Source of the DNA: Heyndrickxia acidicola
GTDB taxonomy: Bacteria; Bacillota; Bacilli; Bacillales; Bacillaceae_C
Direction: 5' to 3'
NCBI RefSeq assembly: GCF_001636425.1
Contig: NZ_KV440953.1
Span: 4,088,001 to 4,152,000 of the forward strand
DNA length: 64,000 bases
Position numbers and translations under genes: made by a program. Each line of letters opens with the position of its first letter. Position 1 is the first letter of the stretch. Positions 53,827 through 61,816 of this stretch are shown here, piece after piece. The notes beneath the pieces are model-generated. The model was not told the DNA's origin and ran no database searches. It saw nothing but the letters and a program-made list of their open reading frames with translations.

Positions 53827-55374
53827 ATGGTGTCCTTGTCGCTGAATAGCCATATGAAGATGGTGTTGAAAAAAGGAGTGGACCTGCTGTTTGAGCATAA
53901 AGAACAAATTATCCTTGAATGCTCAGATATTTTATCCTATTTAAAAGAAACAAATAAAAAATCCGCTGAGGCCTTTGAGTTTGCCTGCCGGTTTTTTGCC
54001 GGATTTCTTGAATCGGACCAGAGTGAGGCAGATATACTGATTGAAAAGATCAAGTCTGAATACATCCAGCAATTTCAGCGGGCTCCGGAGCCTAATCTAA
54101 TCATTTTTATTTTAACATTGATTGAAAATGCCGTTCACAAGGTAATTAAGTCCAATACAACAAGATCCTATCATTTGCATCCTTCTGTCCAATATTTATT
54201 TTCAAAGATTTGTGAGGGGATGCTCACCATATCTAAGCAGGAGCATTTTAATGTCGATTCGTTCTGCTCCCAGATTGTTCATTCCAAGCAATTAAAGATT
54301 GAATGGATTGCCCGCATTGAACACGTAGAAGAGGGATATCAGCTCCGCTCTGTTATTGGACTTCCTGAGGAGATTATGGATGAGGAAAGAATACGTTCAG
54401 CTAAGCCTTCCTGGTTTTTGATTACAGAAGCTCTCCTTGATTTAACTAGGACAGGGGAGGAAGAGGAGGAAACGCGAGATGTCTTTCCCGTCCCCTGGAA
54501 AAAAGAAACCCTGTTATTCTGCAGCTTTGATAAGGATGTACATTCTACTGCACCCTTTTTAACCTATGCCCTTCATCTATTACAAATGGAAGATGCGAAA
54601 GCAGCACAGGATTCAGGCGATCAATGGAAGGATGCTGTCATCCTATTCAGTGAGTGGATTATGAGATCGCAGAATTTACACGATGCCATTGAGCATATTG
54701 CATACGGTTATGCACAATACCTTCCCTTTGAACGCTGTGCTCTTTTTCAATATTCCTATACAGACGAAATGGGACACGGGCTGACCGGCTACCATTTTAA
54801 TGACCATGACATCCGCTCCATCCGCGAAAATGTGGACAATATTCCATTTATTTATAAAAGCCTGAGCAAAATTCATCCGCAGAATGCCCGCATAAAAAAT
54901 TTCCAGCCCATTTATATTTCAAATGCTGCCGAGGAGTTTCCGGATCAGTATGTTCGTCAATTCCAGCTTGAATCGGTCATCGTAACCCCAATTTATGTCC
55001 CTTCTGAAGGAAAGCTGATCGGTGCGGCAATTTTAGACCAGGGTCCAGGCAAGCACTTTGAAGTCGACAGCAGTACGATTACCGCTTTGCTCAAATTTGG
55101 ACAAAGTGCAGGTGAGCTTTTGACAAAATTTACCCCGCGTATGGATTTGCCGCTGATGCATTTAGAAGACAGGGAGATGATCCAGCTAACGGCCCGGGAG
55201 ATTGATGTTTTGGAGCTTTTGGCAGAAGGGGCTTCAACAACGGAAGCAGCAGAGCAGCTCCACCTCAGTGAATATACGGTAAGAGACTATATCTCGACAA
55301 TCATGAAAAGACTCAAAGCAAGAAATCGGACAGAGGCCGCTGTCAAAGCCATTCGCATGGGATTGATCAAATAA
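53827..55374 (+). CDS. GAF-domain LuxR-type transcriptional regulator
   Basis: 515-residue cytoplasmic regulator. The N-terminal ~250 residues are helical and unassigned. A GAF-like domain lies at about 275-430 (NLHDAIEHIAYGYAQYLPFE, VIVTPIYVPSEGKLIGAAIL). The C-terminal LuxR helix-turn-helix is clear: LTAREIDVLELLAEGASTTE, AAEQLHLSEYTVRDYISTIM, and KRLKARNRTEAAVKAI. There is no receiver domain, so activation is probably by ligand or partner. AGGGGAGAGA precedes the ATG. It is divergent from the DUF6230 operon, with CRE-like sites on both sides of the shared region, and is the obvious candidate regulator of it. Confidence 0.87.
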   Translation: MVSLSLNSHMKMVLKKGVDLLFEHKEQIILECSDILSYLKETNKKSAEAFEFACRFFAGFLESDQSEADILIEKIKSEYIQQFQRAPEPNLIIFILTLIENAVHKVIKSNTTRSYHLHPSVQYLFSKICEGMLTISKQEHFNVDSFCSQIVHSKQLKIEWIARIEHVEEGYQLRSVIGLPEEIMDEERIRSAKPSWFLITEALLDLTRTGEEEEETRDVFPVPWKKETLLFCSFDKDVHSTAPFLTYALHLLQMEDAKAAQDSGDQWKDAVILFSEWIMRSQNLHDAIEHIAYGYAQYLPFERCALFQYSYTDEMGHGLTGYHFNDHDIRSIRENVDNIPFIYKSLSKIHPQNARIKNFQPIYISNAAEEFPDQYVRQFQLESVIVTPIYVPSEGKLIGAAILDQGPGKHFEVDSSTITALLKFGQSAGELLTKFTPRMDLPLMHLEDREMIQLTAREIDVLELLAEGASTTEAAEQLHLSEYTVRDYISTIMKRLKARNRTEAAVKAIRMGLIK

Positions 55375-55458
55375 AACAGGGCTGTTTTCGCATAACGGGC
55401 TCTGTTTTAAAGTTCAGGACTTGAAAATGTAAGCAAAAAAGTACATTAAATAACAATT

Positions 55459-55491
55459 AAAACACCGCCTTTGACACTCGCGGTGTTTTAA
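55459..55491 (+). terminator. bidirectional terminator
   Basis: AAAACACCGC and GCGGTGTTTT flank a short loop between convergent genes. A solitary family C end (GGCTGTTTTCGCAT) lies at 55380. Confidence 0.85.
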
Positions 55492-55530
55492 TTCTGAATT
55501 GCACGAACGCACACGTTAGTTTAAAAACAT

Positions 55531-55794
55531 CTACTTATTTTTTCTTTTGTCGATATATTTTCTAATTTTAAAGCTAATTTTGAAGAAACGATTAAACAAT
55601 AATAACCACATCACGATACTAGTAGTGCTACCAACATCTCTTTGGTAGTTAAACAAGAAACCAAAAGAGTAATAAATAAAGTAAAAAATTAAAACTATTA
55701 ATAAAAAATCAAGTATTGCTAATTTCATATCTTTAGATGTTGCAACATATATAATGGCTATAATTATTAAAAAAACAAAATCAATCAAATCCAA
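55531..55794 (-). CDS. small membrane protein, 87 aa
   Basis: From a TTG at 55794 (AAGGGGAGA five to seven bases upstream) the product is MDLIDFVFLIIIAIIYVATS, KLAILDFLLIVLIFYFIYYS, then STTSIVMWLLLFNRFFK and a basic tail KIRKYIDKRKNK. Two to three membrane helices. A longer frame to 55929 is open but has no ribosome site. Its AT content is higher than that of neighbours, hinting at recent gain. No family recognised. The 312-bp gap beyond it (55795-56106) is AT-rich and empty except for a terminator. Confidence 0.55.
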   Translation of the reverse strand: MDLIDFVFLIIIAIIYVATSKDMKLAILDFLLIVLIFYFIYYSFGFLFNYQRDVGSTTSIVMWLLLFNRFFKISFKIRKYIDKRKNK

Positions 55795-56072
55795 GCTTTC
55801 TCCCCTTAAAATTTCCCGCTTATTCTTTTCCTTCTTAGCATGATATAAAAACAGACTCGAAACAGCCCAGTTGGTGTGAAAGCATCCTTTAGTTAAATAA
55901 GAATTTGGATTATAATAACTGTTTTTCAATAATATAACGTGCTTTCTACACCAAATTAGAAAGAAGATTACCCAAAGGAAAAAATTTAATATACACTCTC
56001 ATTCTTTACTCTAAAGTATTCTACTTTTACTAACCCTGTTCGTGAAAAAGGAATAACTACAAAGTAAGCAAT

Positions 56073-56100
56073 AAAAATAAAAAGCCCTTATTTGGGGCTT
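56073..56100 (-). terminator. terminator of the 58-aa membrane protein gene
   Basis: Minus strand AAGCCC and GGGCTT flank AAATAA-type loop, then TTTTATTTTTAT. Confidence 0.7.
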
Positions 56101-56106
56101 AAATAG

Positions 56107-56283
56107 TTAATTTATATCTTTGGGCTTAGAAAAGAATTTTCCCAATCCAAATCCAATCAAGGCACAACCCAATATTAAGATGAAAGTTGATACATTATTA
56201 GATAGATGAACTAAATATGATAGTGCTATTAATATTATGCCGAGTGTACAAAGAATAGCAACTATTTGATTTTTGCTTATCAT
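56107..56283 (-). CDS. small membrane protein, 58 aa
   Basis: MISKNQIVAILCTLGIILIA then LSYLVHLSNNVSTFILILGC and ALIGFGLGKFFSKPKDIN: two membrane helices with a basic C-terminal tail facing the cytoplasm. Start 56283 is fixed by AAGGAGGTG six to eight bases upstream. Family not recognised. Own terminator; single gene. Confidence 0.65.
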   Translation of the reverse strand: MISKNQIVAILCTLGIILIALSYLVHLSNNVSTFILILGCALIGFGLGKFFSKPKDIN

Positions 56284-56354
56284 TCCACACCTCCTTATGG
56301 AAATATTAACATATTGGATAAACAACACAATTAATTATACAATTTTTTTCTTGT

Positions 56355-56749
56355 GACACTAGCCCTGATTCTTATAATGTGCGTAAGTCAACCTCCAATA
56401 ACTTCATTTGAAGATATAAAAACTAGAACCCTGCTTATGTTTCGGAGTGGATGCTCCTACCGAGCTAGACTTGAACAATGGTTTGATGAATCAAAATAAA
56501 TTCCCAATAAAATTATGGAGTTTGGAACACTTGAATCCATTGTTGGCTGCATCTCAGCCGGCCTCGGAATTAGTATGCTTCCTTATTCGGTTGTGAAAAA
56601 ATAGATAGAGACTGAATCCATTAAACATCACTCCATTCCGCCACAATATAGAAATATAGATCCGATTTTTTTACTCGGAAAGGTACATTTTTGCCGACAT
56701 CTCTAATGCAATTTATAGATATATTTAATAATAAATTAGATACTAATTG
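56355..56749 (+). pseudogene. decayed LysR-family regulator, C-terminal effector domain
   Basis: Translation gives SFEDIKTRTLLMFRSGCSYR, RLEQWFDESK, a TAA, then IMEFGTLESIVGCISAGLGI and SMLPYSVVKK, a TAG, IETESIKHHSIPPQY, and after a frameshift RKGTFLPTSLMQFIDIFNNK ending LDTN and TGA. This is the substrate-binding domain of a LysR regulator with two nonsense codons and one frameshift; the DNA-binding domain is absent. Confidence 0.8.
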
Positions 56750-56794
56750 AGTTTTAGGAACTTACGACAGCCAATAATAATTTCATCATTTTTT

Positions 56795-56833
56795 TGTGTC
56801 AACTAGAAACAAAGTTTACGAAAAGAGAATAAA
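56795..56833. mobile_element. family C right end, partial
   Basis: TTTGTGTCAACTAGAAACAA followed by AGTTTACGAAAAGAGAA, the right terminal repeat without a matching left end nearby. A small terminator-like hairpin (ACACC/GGTGT plus T8) follows at 56854-56878. Confidence 0.45.
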
Positions 56834-56918
56834 ACAAAGATTACTAAAAAATAACACCCGGACAGGTGTCTTTTTTTTGCCTCCAGCTCTATATAAGGAG
56901 TGAGAGGAGGTGAGGGAC

Positions 56919-57137
56919 ATGGCAGAAGCATTATTGAAAAGTACCAAGGTGAGACTGGTATTTAATTATGGAAAGGATGAAAAGGGCAAAGACATTCTAA
57001 AAAGCAAATTGTTCAGCAATATTCGCATGGATGCCACGGCAGATGAAATCCAGGCATTCGCGAAGGCAATTGCTTCTCTGTCAACTAAGCCGCTAATGAC
57101 AGTTGAGCGTGATGACAGTAAGGATATTCTTTCTTAA
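56919..57137 (+). CDS. DUF1659 protein
   Basis: 72-residue small protein, MAEALLKSTKVRLVFNYGKD to MTVERDDSKDILS, with the DUF1659 pattern (short beta strands, KSKLFSNIRMDATADEIQAF, then AKAIASLSTKP). GAGGAGGTGA gives the start at 56919; an overlapping GTG at 56910 is part of the site. Function unknown. It is first of a DUF1659-DUF2922-YvrJ set commonly found together in Bacillus genomes. Confidence 0.88.
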   Translation: MAEALLKSTKVRLVFNYGKDEKGKDILKSKLFSNIRMDATADEIQAFAKAIASLSTKPLMTVERDDSKDILS

Positions 57138-57178
57138 TCGTGATGGCAGATCGATAGAGCAGGAAGGAGGTGCAGAAG

Positions 57179-57394
57179 ATGAAAACATTGGAATTGCAAT
57201 TTGTGACAGAGGATAACAAAACCGTTCGAATAGCAGTGGATGAACCCATTGAACCGGTTGACACCGTGAAGCTGAAGGATGCCATGAATAAAATTTTGGC
57301 ATCAAACGTACAGACGAGTGCGAGTGGACTTCCATTTACAGCTGTAAAAGGAGCCCGTCTTATTGAGCAGAATGTCTCAGATTATACGCTTTAA
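57179..57394 (+). CDS. DUF2922 protein
   Basis: 71 residues, MKTLELQFVTEDNKTVRIAV, then DEPIEPVDTVKLKDAMNKIL and VKGARLIEQNVSDYTL: the DUF2922 pattern. Start 57179 follows AAGGAGGTGCAGAAG. Cytoplasmic, no motif of known activity. A weak hairpin (AGCAGGG/CCCTGCT, 57424-57441) separates it from the YvrJ gene. Likely co-transcribed with DUF1659. Confidence 0.88.
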   Translation: MKTLELQFVTEDNKTVRIAVDEPIEPVDTVKLKDAMNKILASNVQTSASGLPFTAVKGARLIEQNVSDYTL

Positions 57395-57483
57395 TCGTTT
57401 TAAAGGAGCCTTGATCCTGTGGGAGCAGGGCTTTCCCTGCTTTCACTTTGAATAGCTAATAATGAAGGAAAGGGGTGAAAGAG

Positions 57484-57624
57484 GTGGATCAAATGATCAA
57501 ATTCATCGGCGATGTTGGCTTTCCAATCGTCGTATCACTGTTTTTATTGTACCGGATCGAATCCAAGCTTGATGCAGTGGTCGAGTCTATTCAAGGCCTT
57601 CCCGAACGATTGAAAAAAGTCTAG
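57484..57624 (+). CDS. YvrJ-family small membrane protein
   Basis: 46 residues from GTG 57484 (AAGGGGTGA upstream), or 43 from ATG 57493 using GAGGTG as the site. It reads MIKFIGDVGFPIVVSLFLLY then RIESKLDAVVESIQGLPERL: one N-terminal membrane helix and a charged helical tail, the YvrJ pattern. Function unknown; the shape is also like BhlA/UviB holin-like peptides, but the FPIVVSLFLLYRIE core fits YvrJ better. Confidence 0.82.
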   Translation: MDQMIKFIGDVGFPIVVSLFLLYRIESKLDAVVESIQGLPERLKKV

Positions 57625-57663
57625 AGATCCATGGATGCCCAAACGGAGGCGTTCTTCATCTTG

Positions 57664-57696
57664 AAAGAAACCATAGAAGGCGTGGTTTCTTTTTTA
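57664..57696 (+). terminator. terminator after YvrJ gene
   Basis: AAGAAACCA and TGGTTTCTT around nine bases, then TTTT. Confidence 0.8.
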
Positions 57697-57772
57697 CATA
57701 GTTTCTTAAACGGGCAGATTCAGCAGAGCCCTTACATATGCCCTTGAAGGGAACATAAAGGAGGATATCACT

Positions 57773-58714
57773 ATGAATTACATAAAAGAGATGAATGCTT
57801 TTTATGTGTGGCTTGAAACGAATGCCATTCCCCCATCCGCCATCAATTTATGGCATGCCTTAATGAATATCAATAACAAGGCGGGCTGGGTGGATGAATT
57901 TGAAGTGGCGAAATCGGTCATTGAAATGAAGACAGGATTAAAAAAGGATGCCTATTATGGTGCGAGAAAAATACTAAAGGAAAAGGGAAGAATTGATTAC
58001 CGGGAAAGGGGAGTGAAAGCAGCAGCTTTTAAAATTCTCCCATTTGGTTCTTATGAAGACTCAGGATACAGCGAAATGTCATCTGACAGGCCGACAAGCA
58101 GCCAGACCAGCACAAACCAGCCATCCGGCATCGGGATAAGTGTAAACTCTAATGCAAATGAGTTGTCTAATATACCGATAAGTACCCCGACAGATACCCA
58201 GAACATTATTAAACAAGTGAAAACGAAACCACAAAAAAACAATTCTTCAGCAGCTGATGGTTTACACTTTCAGGAAGTGTACCGGTCTTGTTTCAATCGG
58301 AAGCCAAGTACGGTCCAAATGCAAGAGCTGAAGGATTTTATCAACAAAGAGGGAATAGAAGAGGAGGCCGTCTGCATGGCAATCCAAAAAGCTGCAGCTG
58401 CTGGTGCATCTTACGCTTATGCGAGGACCATTTTAAATAACTGGGTTTCTAAAGGAATTAAAACCGCGAAAGCTGCCATGGAAGAAACCAAAGTCTTTCA
58501 ACAAAGAAAAGGCTTTGCAGAAAGGGGCCCTGCAAGAAAAGAATGGATTCCGGATTGGTATCAAGAACCGTTGCAGCAAGAGCCCGTAGTTACATTGCCT
58601 GAGGCCGATCCGCAGGAAACCGTAGTCGATAAGCGTGCGAGACTTGAAGAATTGCAAAAGAAGTTTTATAAACCGGGGAGCGGCAGTGCAAGGACCTGCA
58701 GGCCTTCAGGCTAA
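57773..58714 (+). CDS. phage-type replication protein with DnaD-like domain
   Basis: 313 residues. N-terminal ~95 residues form a winged-helix domain (MNAFYVWLETNAIPPSAINL, LKKDAYYGARKILKEKGRID). A polar linker of about 55 residues (many Ser, Thr, Asn) leads to a DnaB_2/DnaD-like helical domain (HFQEVYRSCFNRKPSTVQMQ, EAVCMAIQKAAAAGASYAYA, TILNNWVSKGIKT). This layout is that of phage and element replication initiation proteins that load helicase. No phage structural genes are nearby, so it is probably a leftover. AAAGGAGGATATCACT precedes the ATG. The last residues (GSGSARTCRPSG) look non-conserved, perhaps a frameshifted end. Confidence 0.8.
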   Translation: MNYIKEMNAFYVWLETNAIPPSAINLWHALMNINNKAGWVDEFEVAKSVIEMKTGLKKDAYYGARKILKEKGRIDYRERGVKAAAFKILPFGSYEDSGYSEMSSDRPTSSQTSTNQPSGIGISVNSNANELSNIPISTPTDTQNIIKQVKTKPQKNNSSAADGLHFQEVYRSCFNRKPSTVQMQELKDFINKEGIEEEAVCMAIQKAAAAGASYAYARTILNNWVSKGIKTAKAAMEETKVFQQRKGFAERGPARKEWIPDWYQEPLQQEPVVTLPEADPQETVVDKRARLEELQKKFYKPGSGSARTCRPSG

Positions 58715-58902
58715 AAACGACAGTCAGCATACACAGAGGAGACTAAGTTAAAAAGCAGCAGAATCTAAACATTGCAGTCTCTATAGAAAAGCAATAGAGT
58801 AGATTTATCTAATTCTTAGTTAGATACAGCTTTTCAAAATAATCCACTGGAAAGCTTTTTTCTAATAGCAGCAATGTGGAAAAAAAGGAGTGAACGGAAT
58901 CA

Positions 58903-59817
58903 ATGGCAGATGCATGGAGTCCTGAAGAGATCATGACAGAGCAGCAGGCCGTTTTGCTTATTGAAGAACAGTTCCCAAAGCTTATCCCTGCCAGAGTTGA
59001 GCTTCTTGGGGAAGGCTTTGACAATACGGTTTTTACAGTGAATGACGACTATGTTTTTCGGTTTCCGCGTCGCAGTATGGCGGTAGAGCTGCTGCGGGCA
59101 GAAAGGCGATTGCTTCCACGAATTGCCCCGCTGCTGCCTATTGCGATTCCTGAGCCCTTATTTGCCGGAAGTCCAAGCGGAGGCTTTCCATGGCTTTTTT
59201 TAGGCTATAAAAAAGTAAACGGACAAACCCCTTCCAATCTGACCAGGGAAGAACGGCTGCAGTCAGTGGAGCCGCTTGCCCGTTTCCTGAGGGAACTGCA
59301 TCAATTTCCGGTGGAACAAGCGGGGCTTTTGGGTGTGCCCAAGGATGAACTGGGACGATTGAATCTGGTGAAAAGAAAGCCCAAACTCCTGGCCAATCTT
59401 GAAAAGCTTCATAAACTTGGGCTTTATAGTAAACTGGCGAATATTGTGCAATTTGCAGAGGGACTGCCGGAGGACGGATCAGATTCAACAGAAGCAGCAC
59501 TGGTACACGGGGATCTTCATATCCGAAATATTCTAGTAGATTCAAAAGGCGCCATTTCGGGTGTCATTGATTGGGGAGATGTCCATATCGGCCACCCTGC
59601 ACTTGATTTATCATTGGTTTACAGCTTTTTTCCTTCTGAGGGGCGTGAACGCTTTTTTGAGTTATATGGTGAGGTAAGTGAACGCTGGAAACAGCTCGCT
59701 CAATTCAAGGCTATCTATACATTGGTACTTTTACTGTTGTATGGACATGATCTGCAGGATGAGAATATAATACGCGATTGCCAGGCCTCCTTGTCCGGGA
59801 TTTTAGAGGAATCGTAA
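58903..59817 (+). CDS. aminoglycoside phosphotransferase-family kinase
   Basis: 304 residues, protein-kinase-like fold. Visible points: the nucleotide loop region LLGEGFDNTVFTVND, FRFPRR with the likely lysine-equivalent region, catalytic Brenner motif VHGDLHIRNILVD (D204) and metal-binding VIDWGDVHIG (D223), followed by HPALDLSLVYSF. The substrate is not known; homologues phosphorylate aminoglycosides, macrolides or small metabolites, and resistance should not be assumed. AAGGAGTGAACGGAATC precedes the ATG. Single gene. Confidence 0.88.
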   Translation: MADAWSPEEIMTEQQAVLLIEEQFPKLIPARVELLGEGFDNTVFTVNDDYVFRFPRRSMAVELLRAERRLLPRIAPLLPIAIPEPLFAGSPSGGFPWLFLGYKKVNGQTPSNLTREERLQSVEPLARFLRELHQFPVEQAGLLGVPKDELGRLNLVKRKPKLLANLEKLHKLGLYSKLANIVQFAEGLPEDGSDSTEAALVHGDLHIRNILVDSKGAISGVIDWGDVHIGHPALDLSLVYSFFPSEGRERFFELYGEVSERWKQLAQFKAIYTLVLLLLYGHDLQDENIIRDCQASLSGILEES

Positions 59818-59980
59818 ACAATTGACAGATTCTTTTGGCGAATGCTAGGATAATGAAGTCCTTGCAATCTAGTATTTCAATCTCAGTCGAGACTATGAAA
59901 TCTGTACGCTGATGAACAAAGCACTTATGATGCGAAAGTAATCTTTACAAAACGATATCACGTAAAAGGAGTACAGCTAG

Positions 59981-60370
59981 ATGGCCATTAAAAAGTTTGA
60001 ACATGTAGGAATTCAAGTAAAGGATTTAGTAACAAGCATTGACTTTTACACTAATGTTGTGGGGCTGGAGCTTTTAAAAAAGGAAGGCCATGTTGATCCC
60101 GCCATTACCCTGGCATTTCTGGGAATAGAAGGTGAGGGCGAGCCTCTTGTAGAAATTATTGAAGGCTATAACCCTAATCTTCCTGCTGAAGGAAAGGTTC
60201 ATCACCTGGCATTTACCGTGGAGGATATCGAGGCTGAAATCGAACGTGTAAAAGAACACGGTGTCACCTTTGTGGAGGAAGCTGTTACAACTCTTCCAAA
60301 CGGTGCAAAATATATCTTCTTCTATGGGCCTGATGGCGAATGGATTGAGTTCTTCCAGCCGCATATTTAA
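59981..60370 (+). CDS. VOC-superfamily (glyoxalase-like) protein
   Basis: 129 residues, two beta-alpha-beta-beta-beta modules. Metal-site residues expected of glyoxalase I-like proteins are present: His in KKFEHVGIQVKD, Glu in EPLVEIIEGY, His in KVHHLAFTVED and Glu in GEWIEFFQPH. Lactoylglutathione lyase or a bacillithiol-linked glyoxalase are possible, as is another VOC role. AAAAGGAGTACAGCT precedes the ATG. A family C element follows directly. Confidence 0.87.
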   Translation: MAIKKFEHVGIQVKDLVTSIDFYTNVVGLELLKKEGHVDPAITLAFLGIEGEGEPLVEIIEGYNPNLPAEGKVHHLAFTVEDIEAEIERVKEHGVTFVEEAVTTLPNGAKYIFFYGPDGEWIEFFQPHI

Positions 60371-60372
60371 TA

Positions 60373-60488
60373 AAGGTTCTTTTCGTAAACTTTGTTTCCA
60401 TTTGTATAAATGAACTAGGATGCAATGGGGTTCAAGGCTGCAAACTAAATATGGTTCAAAACAGTAAACTATGCGAAAACAGCCTTAA
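60373..60488. mobile_element. family C MITE-like element, short form
   Basis: Starts AAGGTTCTTTTCGTAAACTT and TGTTTCC and ends AACTATGCGAAAACAGCCTTA, about 115 bp with inverted ends, lying 3 bases after the VOC gene stop. Confidence 0.7.
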
Positions 60489-60583
60489 TAAACGCTGGAA
60501 TGTCTGCATCGAACAGCAGGGGTAAAAATGTTTGAAAATTAGATGAATATCTTGATTGCAATCGTCTTATACTGGAAGTGCAG

Positions 60584-60656
60584 GCTGGTGTAGCACAGCT
60601 GGCAGTGCACTTCACTCGTAATGAAGGGGTCGGAGGTTCGAGTCCTCTCACCAGCA
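60584..60656 (+). tRNA. tRNA-Thr (anticodon CGT)
   Basis: A 73-base cloverleaf: acceptor GCTGGTG/CACCAGC, D arm GCAC..GTGC, anticodon stem CTTCA/TGAAG with loop CTCGTAA (anticodon CGT, reading ACG), variable GGGTC, T arm GGAGG TTCGAGT CCTCT. The discriminator is A and the next bases are TTC, so CCA is not encoded. It is isolated from other tRNAs; a terminator-like hairpin (60677-60715, T9) follows. Confidence 0.93.
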
Positions 60657-60676
60657 TTCATTTTTATTATTGATTT

Positions 60677-60715
60677 GACGCGGTTTCTCTAGTTTGAGGG
60701 ACTGCGTTTTTTTTT
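60677..60715 (+). terminator. terminator after tRNA-Thr
   Basis: ACGCGGTTTCTC and GAGGGACTGCGT pair with a bulge, followed by nine T. Confidence 0.75.
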
Positions 60716-60908
60716 GGAAATTAAAGTTCTGTTCTCAGATATCCTGATAGGCATCTTTAATATGTGCTTGGTTGACATTAGTGAAGCACAACAACCGATC
60801 CCACACCGAACTCCAATTTATCCACGTAATGCTATTCCAATGCGGAATCTGCGCCACAACCCTCATGGTCAGTTTTATTTCCAGCACATAATAAACATCC
60901 AATTTATA

Positions 60909-60975
60909 CGAAAATACGTTCTGTTTTTATGTTTACTAAGAAAAGACGTTTGGGTATAATAAGAACAAACATTCG
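60909..60975 (+). promoter_or_regulatory. promoter of WYL-type gene with two LexA-like boxes
   Basis: TTTACT (60932-60937), 17 bp, TATAAT (60955-60960). CGAAAATACGTTCT at 60909 and AGAACAAACATTCG at 60962 resemble the Bacillus LexA box CGAACRNRYGTTYC with two and about three mismatches. The promoter is well supported; the boxes are tentative. Confidence 0.55.
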
Positions 60976-60996
60976 TATTTTGGGGAGGTTCTATCG

Positions 60997-61215
60997 ATGA
61001 AAGGCTTATTATTAAACGCTCTTGAAGCAGGGGAAAGGCTTGAACTTATTTATATGTCCGATAAAAATGATCTTTCCCAGCGTGTCATTAAAGTTTTAGC
61101 GGTCTTGAAAGATGAGGTACAGGCATATTGCTACACGCGAAACCAATTTCGTACTTTTAAGATGAGCAATATTTTATCGATAGGCCGCCTTAGAAATCAT
61201 AAGATGGGAGCTTAA
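60997..61215 (+). CDS. WYL-domain-like mini-protein
   Basis: 72 residues: MKGLLLNALEAGERLELIYM, then SDKNDLSQRVIKVLAVLKDE and VQAYCYTRNQFRTFKMSNIL. This is the core of a WYL domain (ligand- or nucleic-acid-binding Sm-like fold) without a DNA-binding partner. Stand-alone WYL proteins of this size are common in Bacillus and uncharacterised. GGGGAGG nine bases upstream supports the ATG. The 600 bases after it (61216-61816) contain no gene I can support. Confidence 0.75.
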   Translation: MKGLLLNALEAGERLELIYMSDKNDLSQRVIKVLAVLKDEVQAYCYTRNQFRTFKMSNILSIGRLRNHKMGA

Positions 61216-61816
61216 GAAAAGTTCAAGCCCTTGTTGAACTAAAGCAATCGTATTAACGCAGCACAGAACGAGATGCCCACATAGTTTGTTGCAGTTCGTA
61301 CAATGGATCAACTCGTATCCCCTCAGCCTAAGAAGTATCTTTTTCCTTACTGTTCCAAAGTTTATGCGTATAAAACATTTTGTTTCACATACTATTGTAT
61401 TGTAATATATTAACAAGGTAAAATATCCATTTAGCTTTAATCTATTTGTTATGAAGGCAAACTAAGGGGCAACGAAATCCGTATGCCCAAGAGCAAGGCG
61501 CTTGTAGTTTTTACTAACTGAAACTAATTCATAAGATACCCGTATATAGACTAAGAGGGAATCTAAATGAGTAAAGTTGAAAAAACTGGAACGAATAGAG
61601 AATGTATTTTTTCACTGTTAAGATGAATGTGTTGCGATACCGAAAAATGTAAATAATTGTAACACCTCTGATGAAAAAGAATGAAACCCTCATATGGCTG
61701 AGACAATATGGTTAAAAAAGGGTATAATGATGTACAGATGCAGGGAGTTAATTTGCTAGCCCTTTACATGCTTATGGTTGATTTTGTTTCAGTTGATGAT
61801 TAGAAATTGAAATAAG

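Noticed and set aside
60790-60830. Similarity of GATCCCACACCGAACTCC to the conserved loop of 5S rRNA
   Set aside because: The flanking sequence does not form the 5S helices and no rRNA neighbours are present; a chance match.
60714-60959. 81-codon plus-strand frame after tRNA-Thr
   Set aside because: It starts at the terminator T-run without a ribosome site and runs over the WYL gene promoter.
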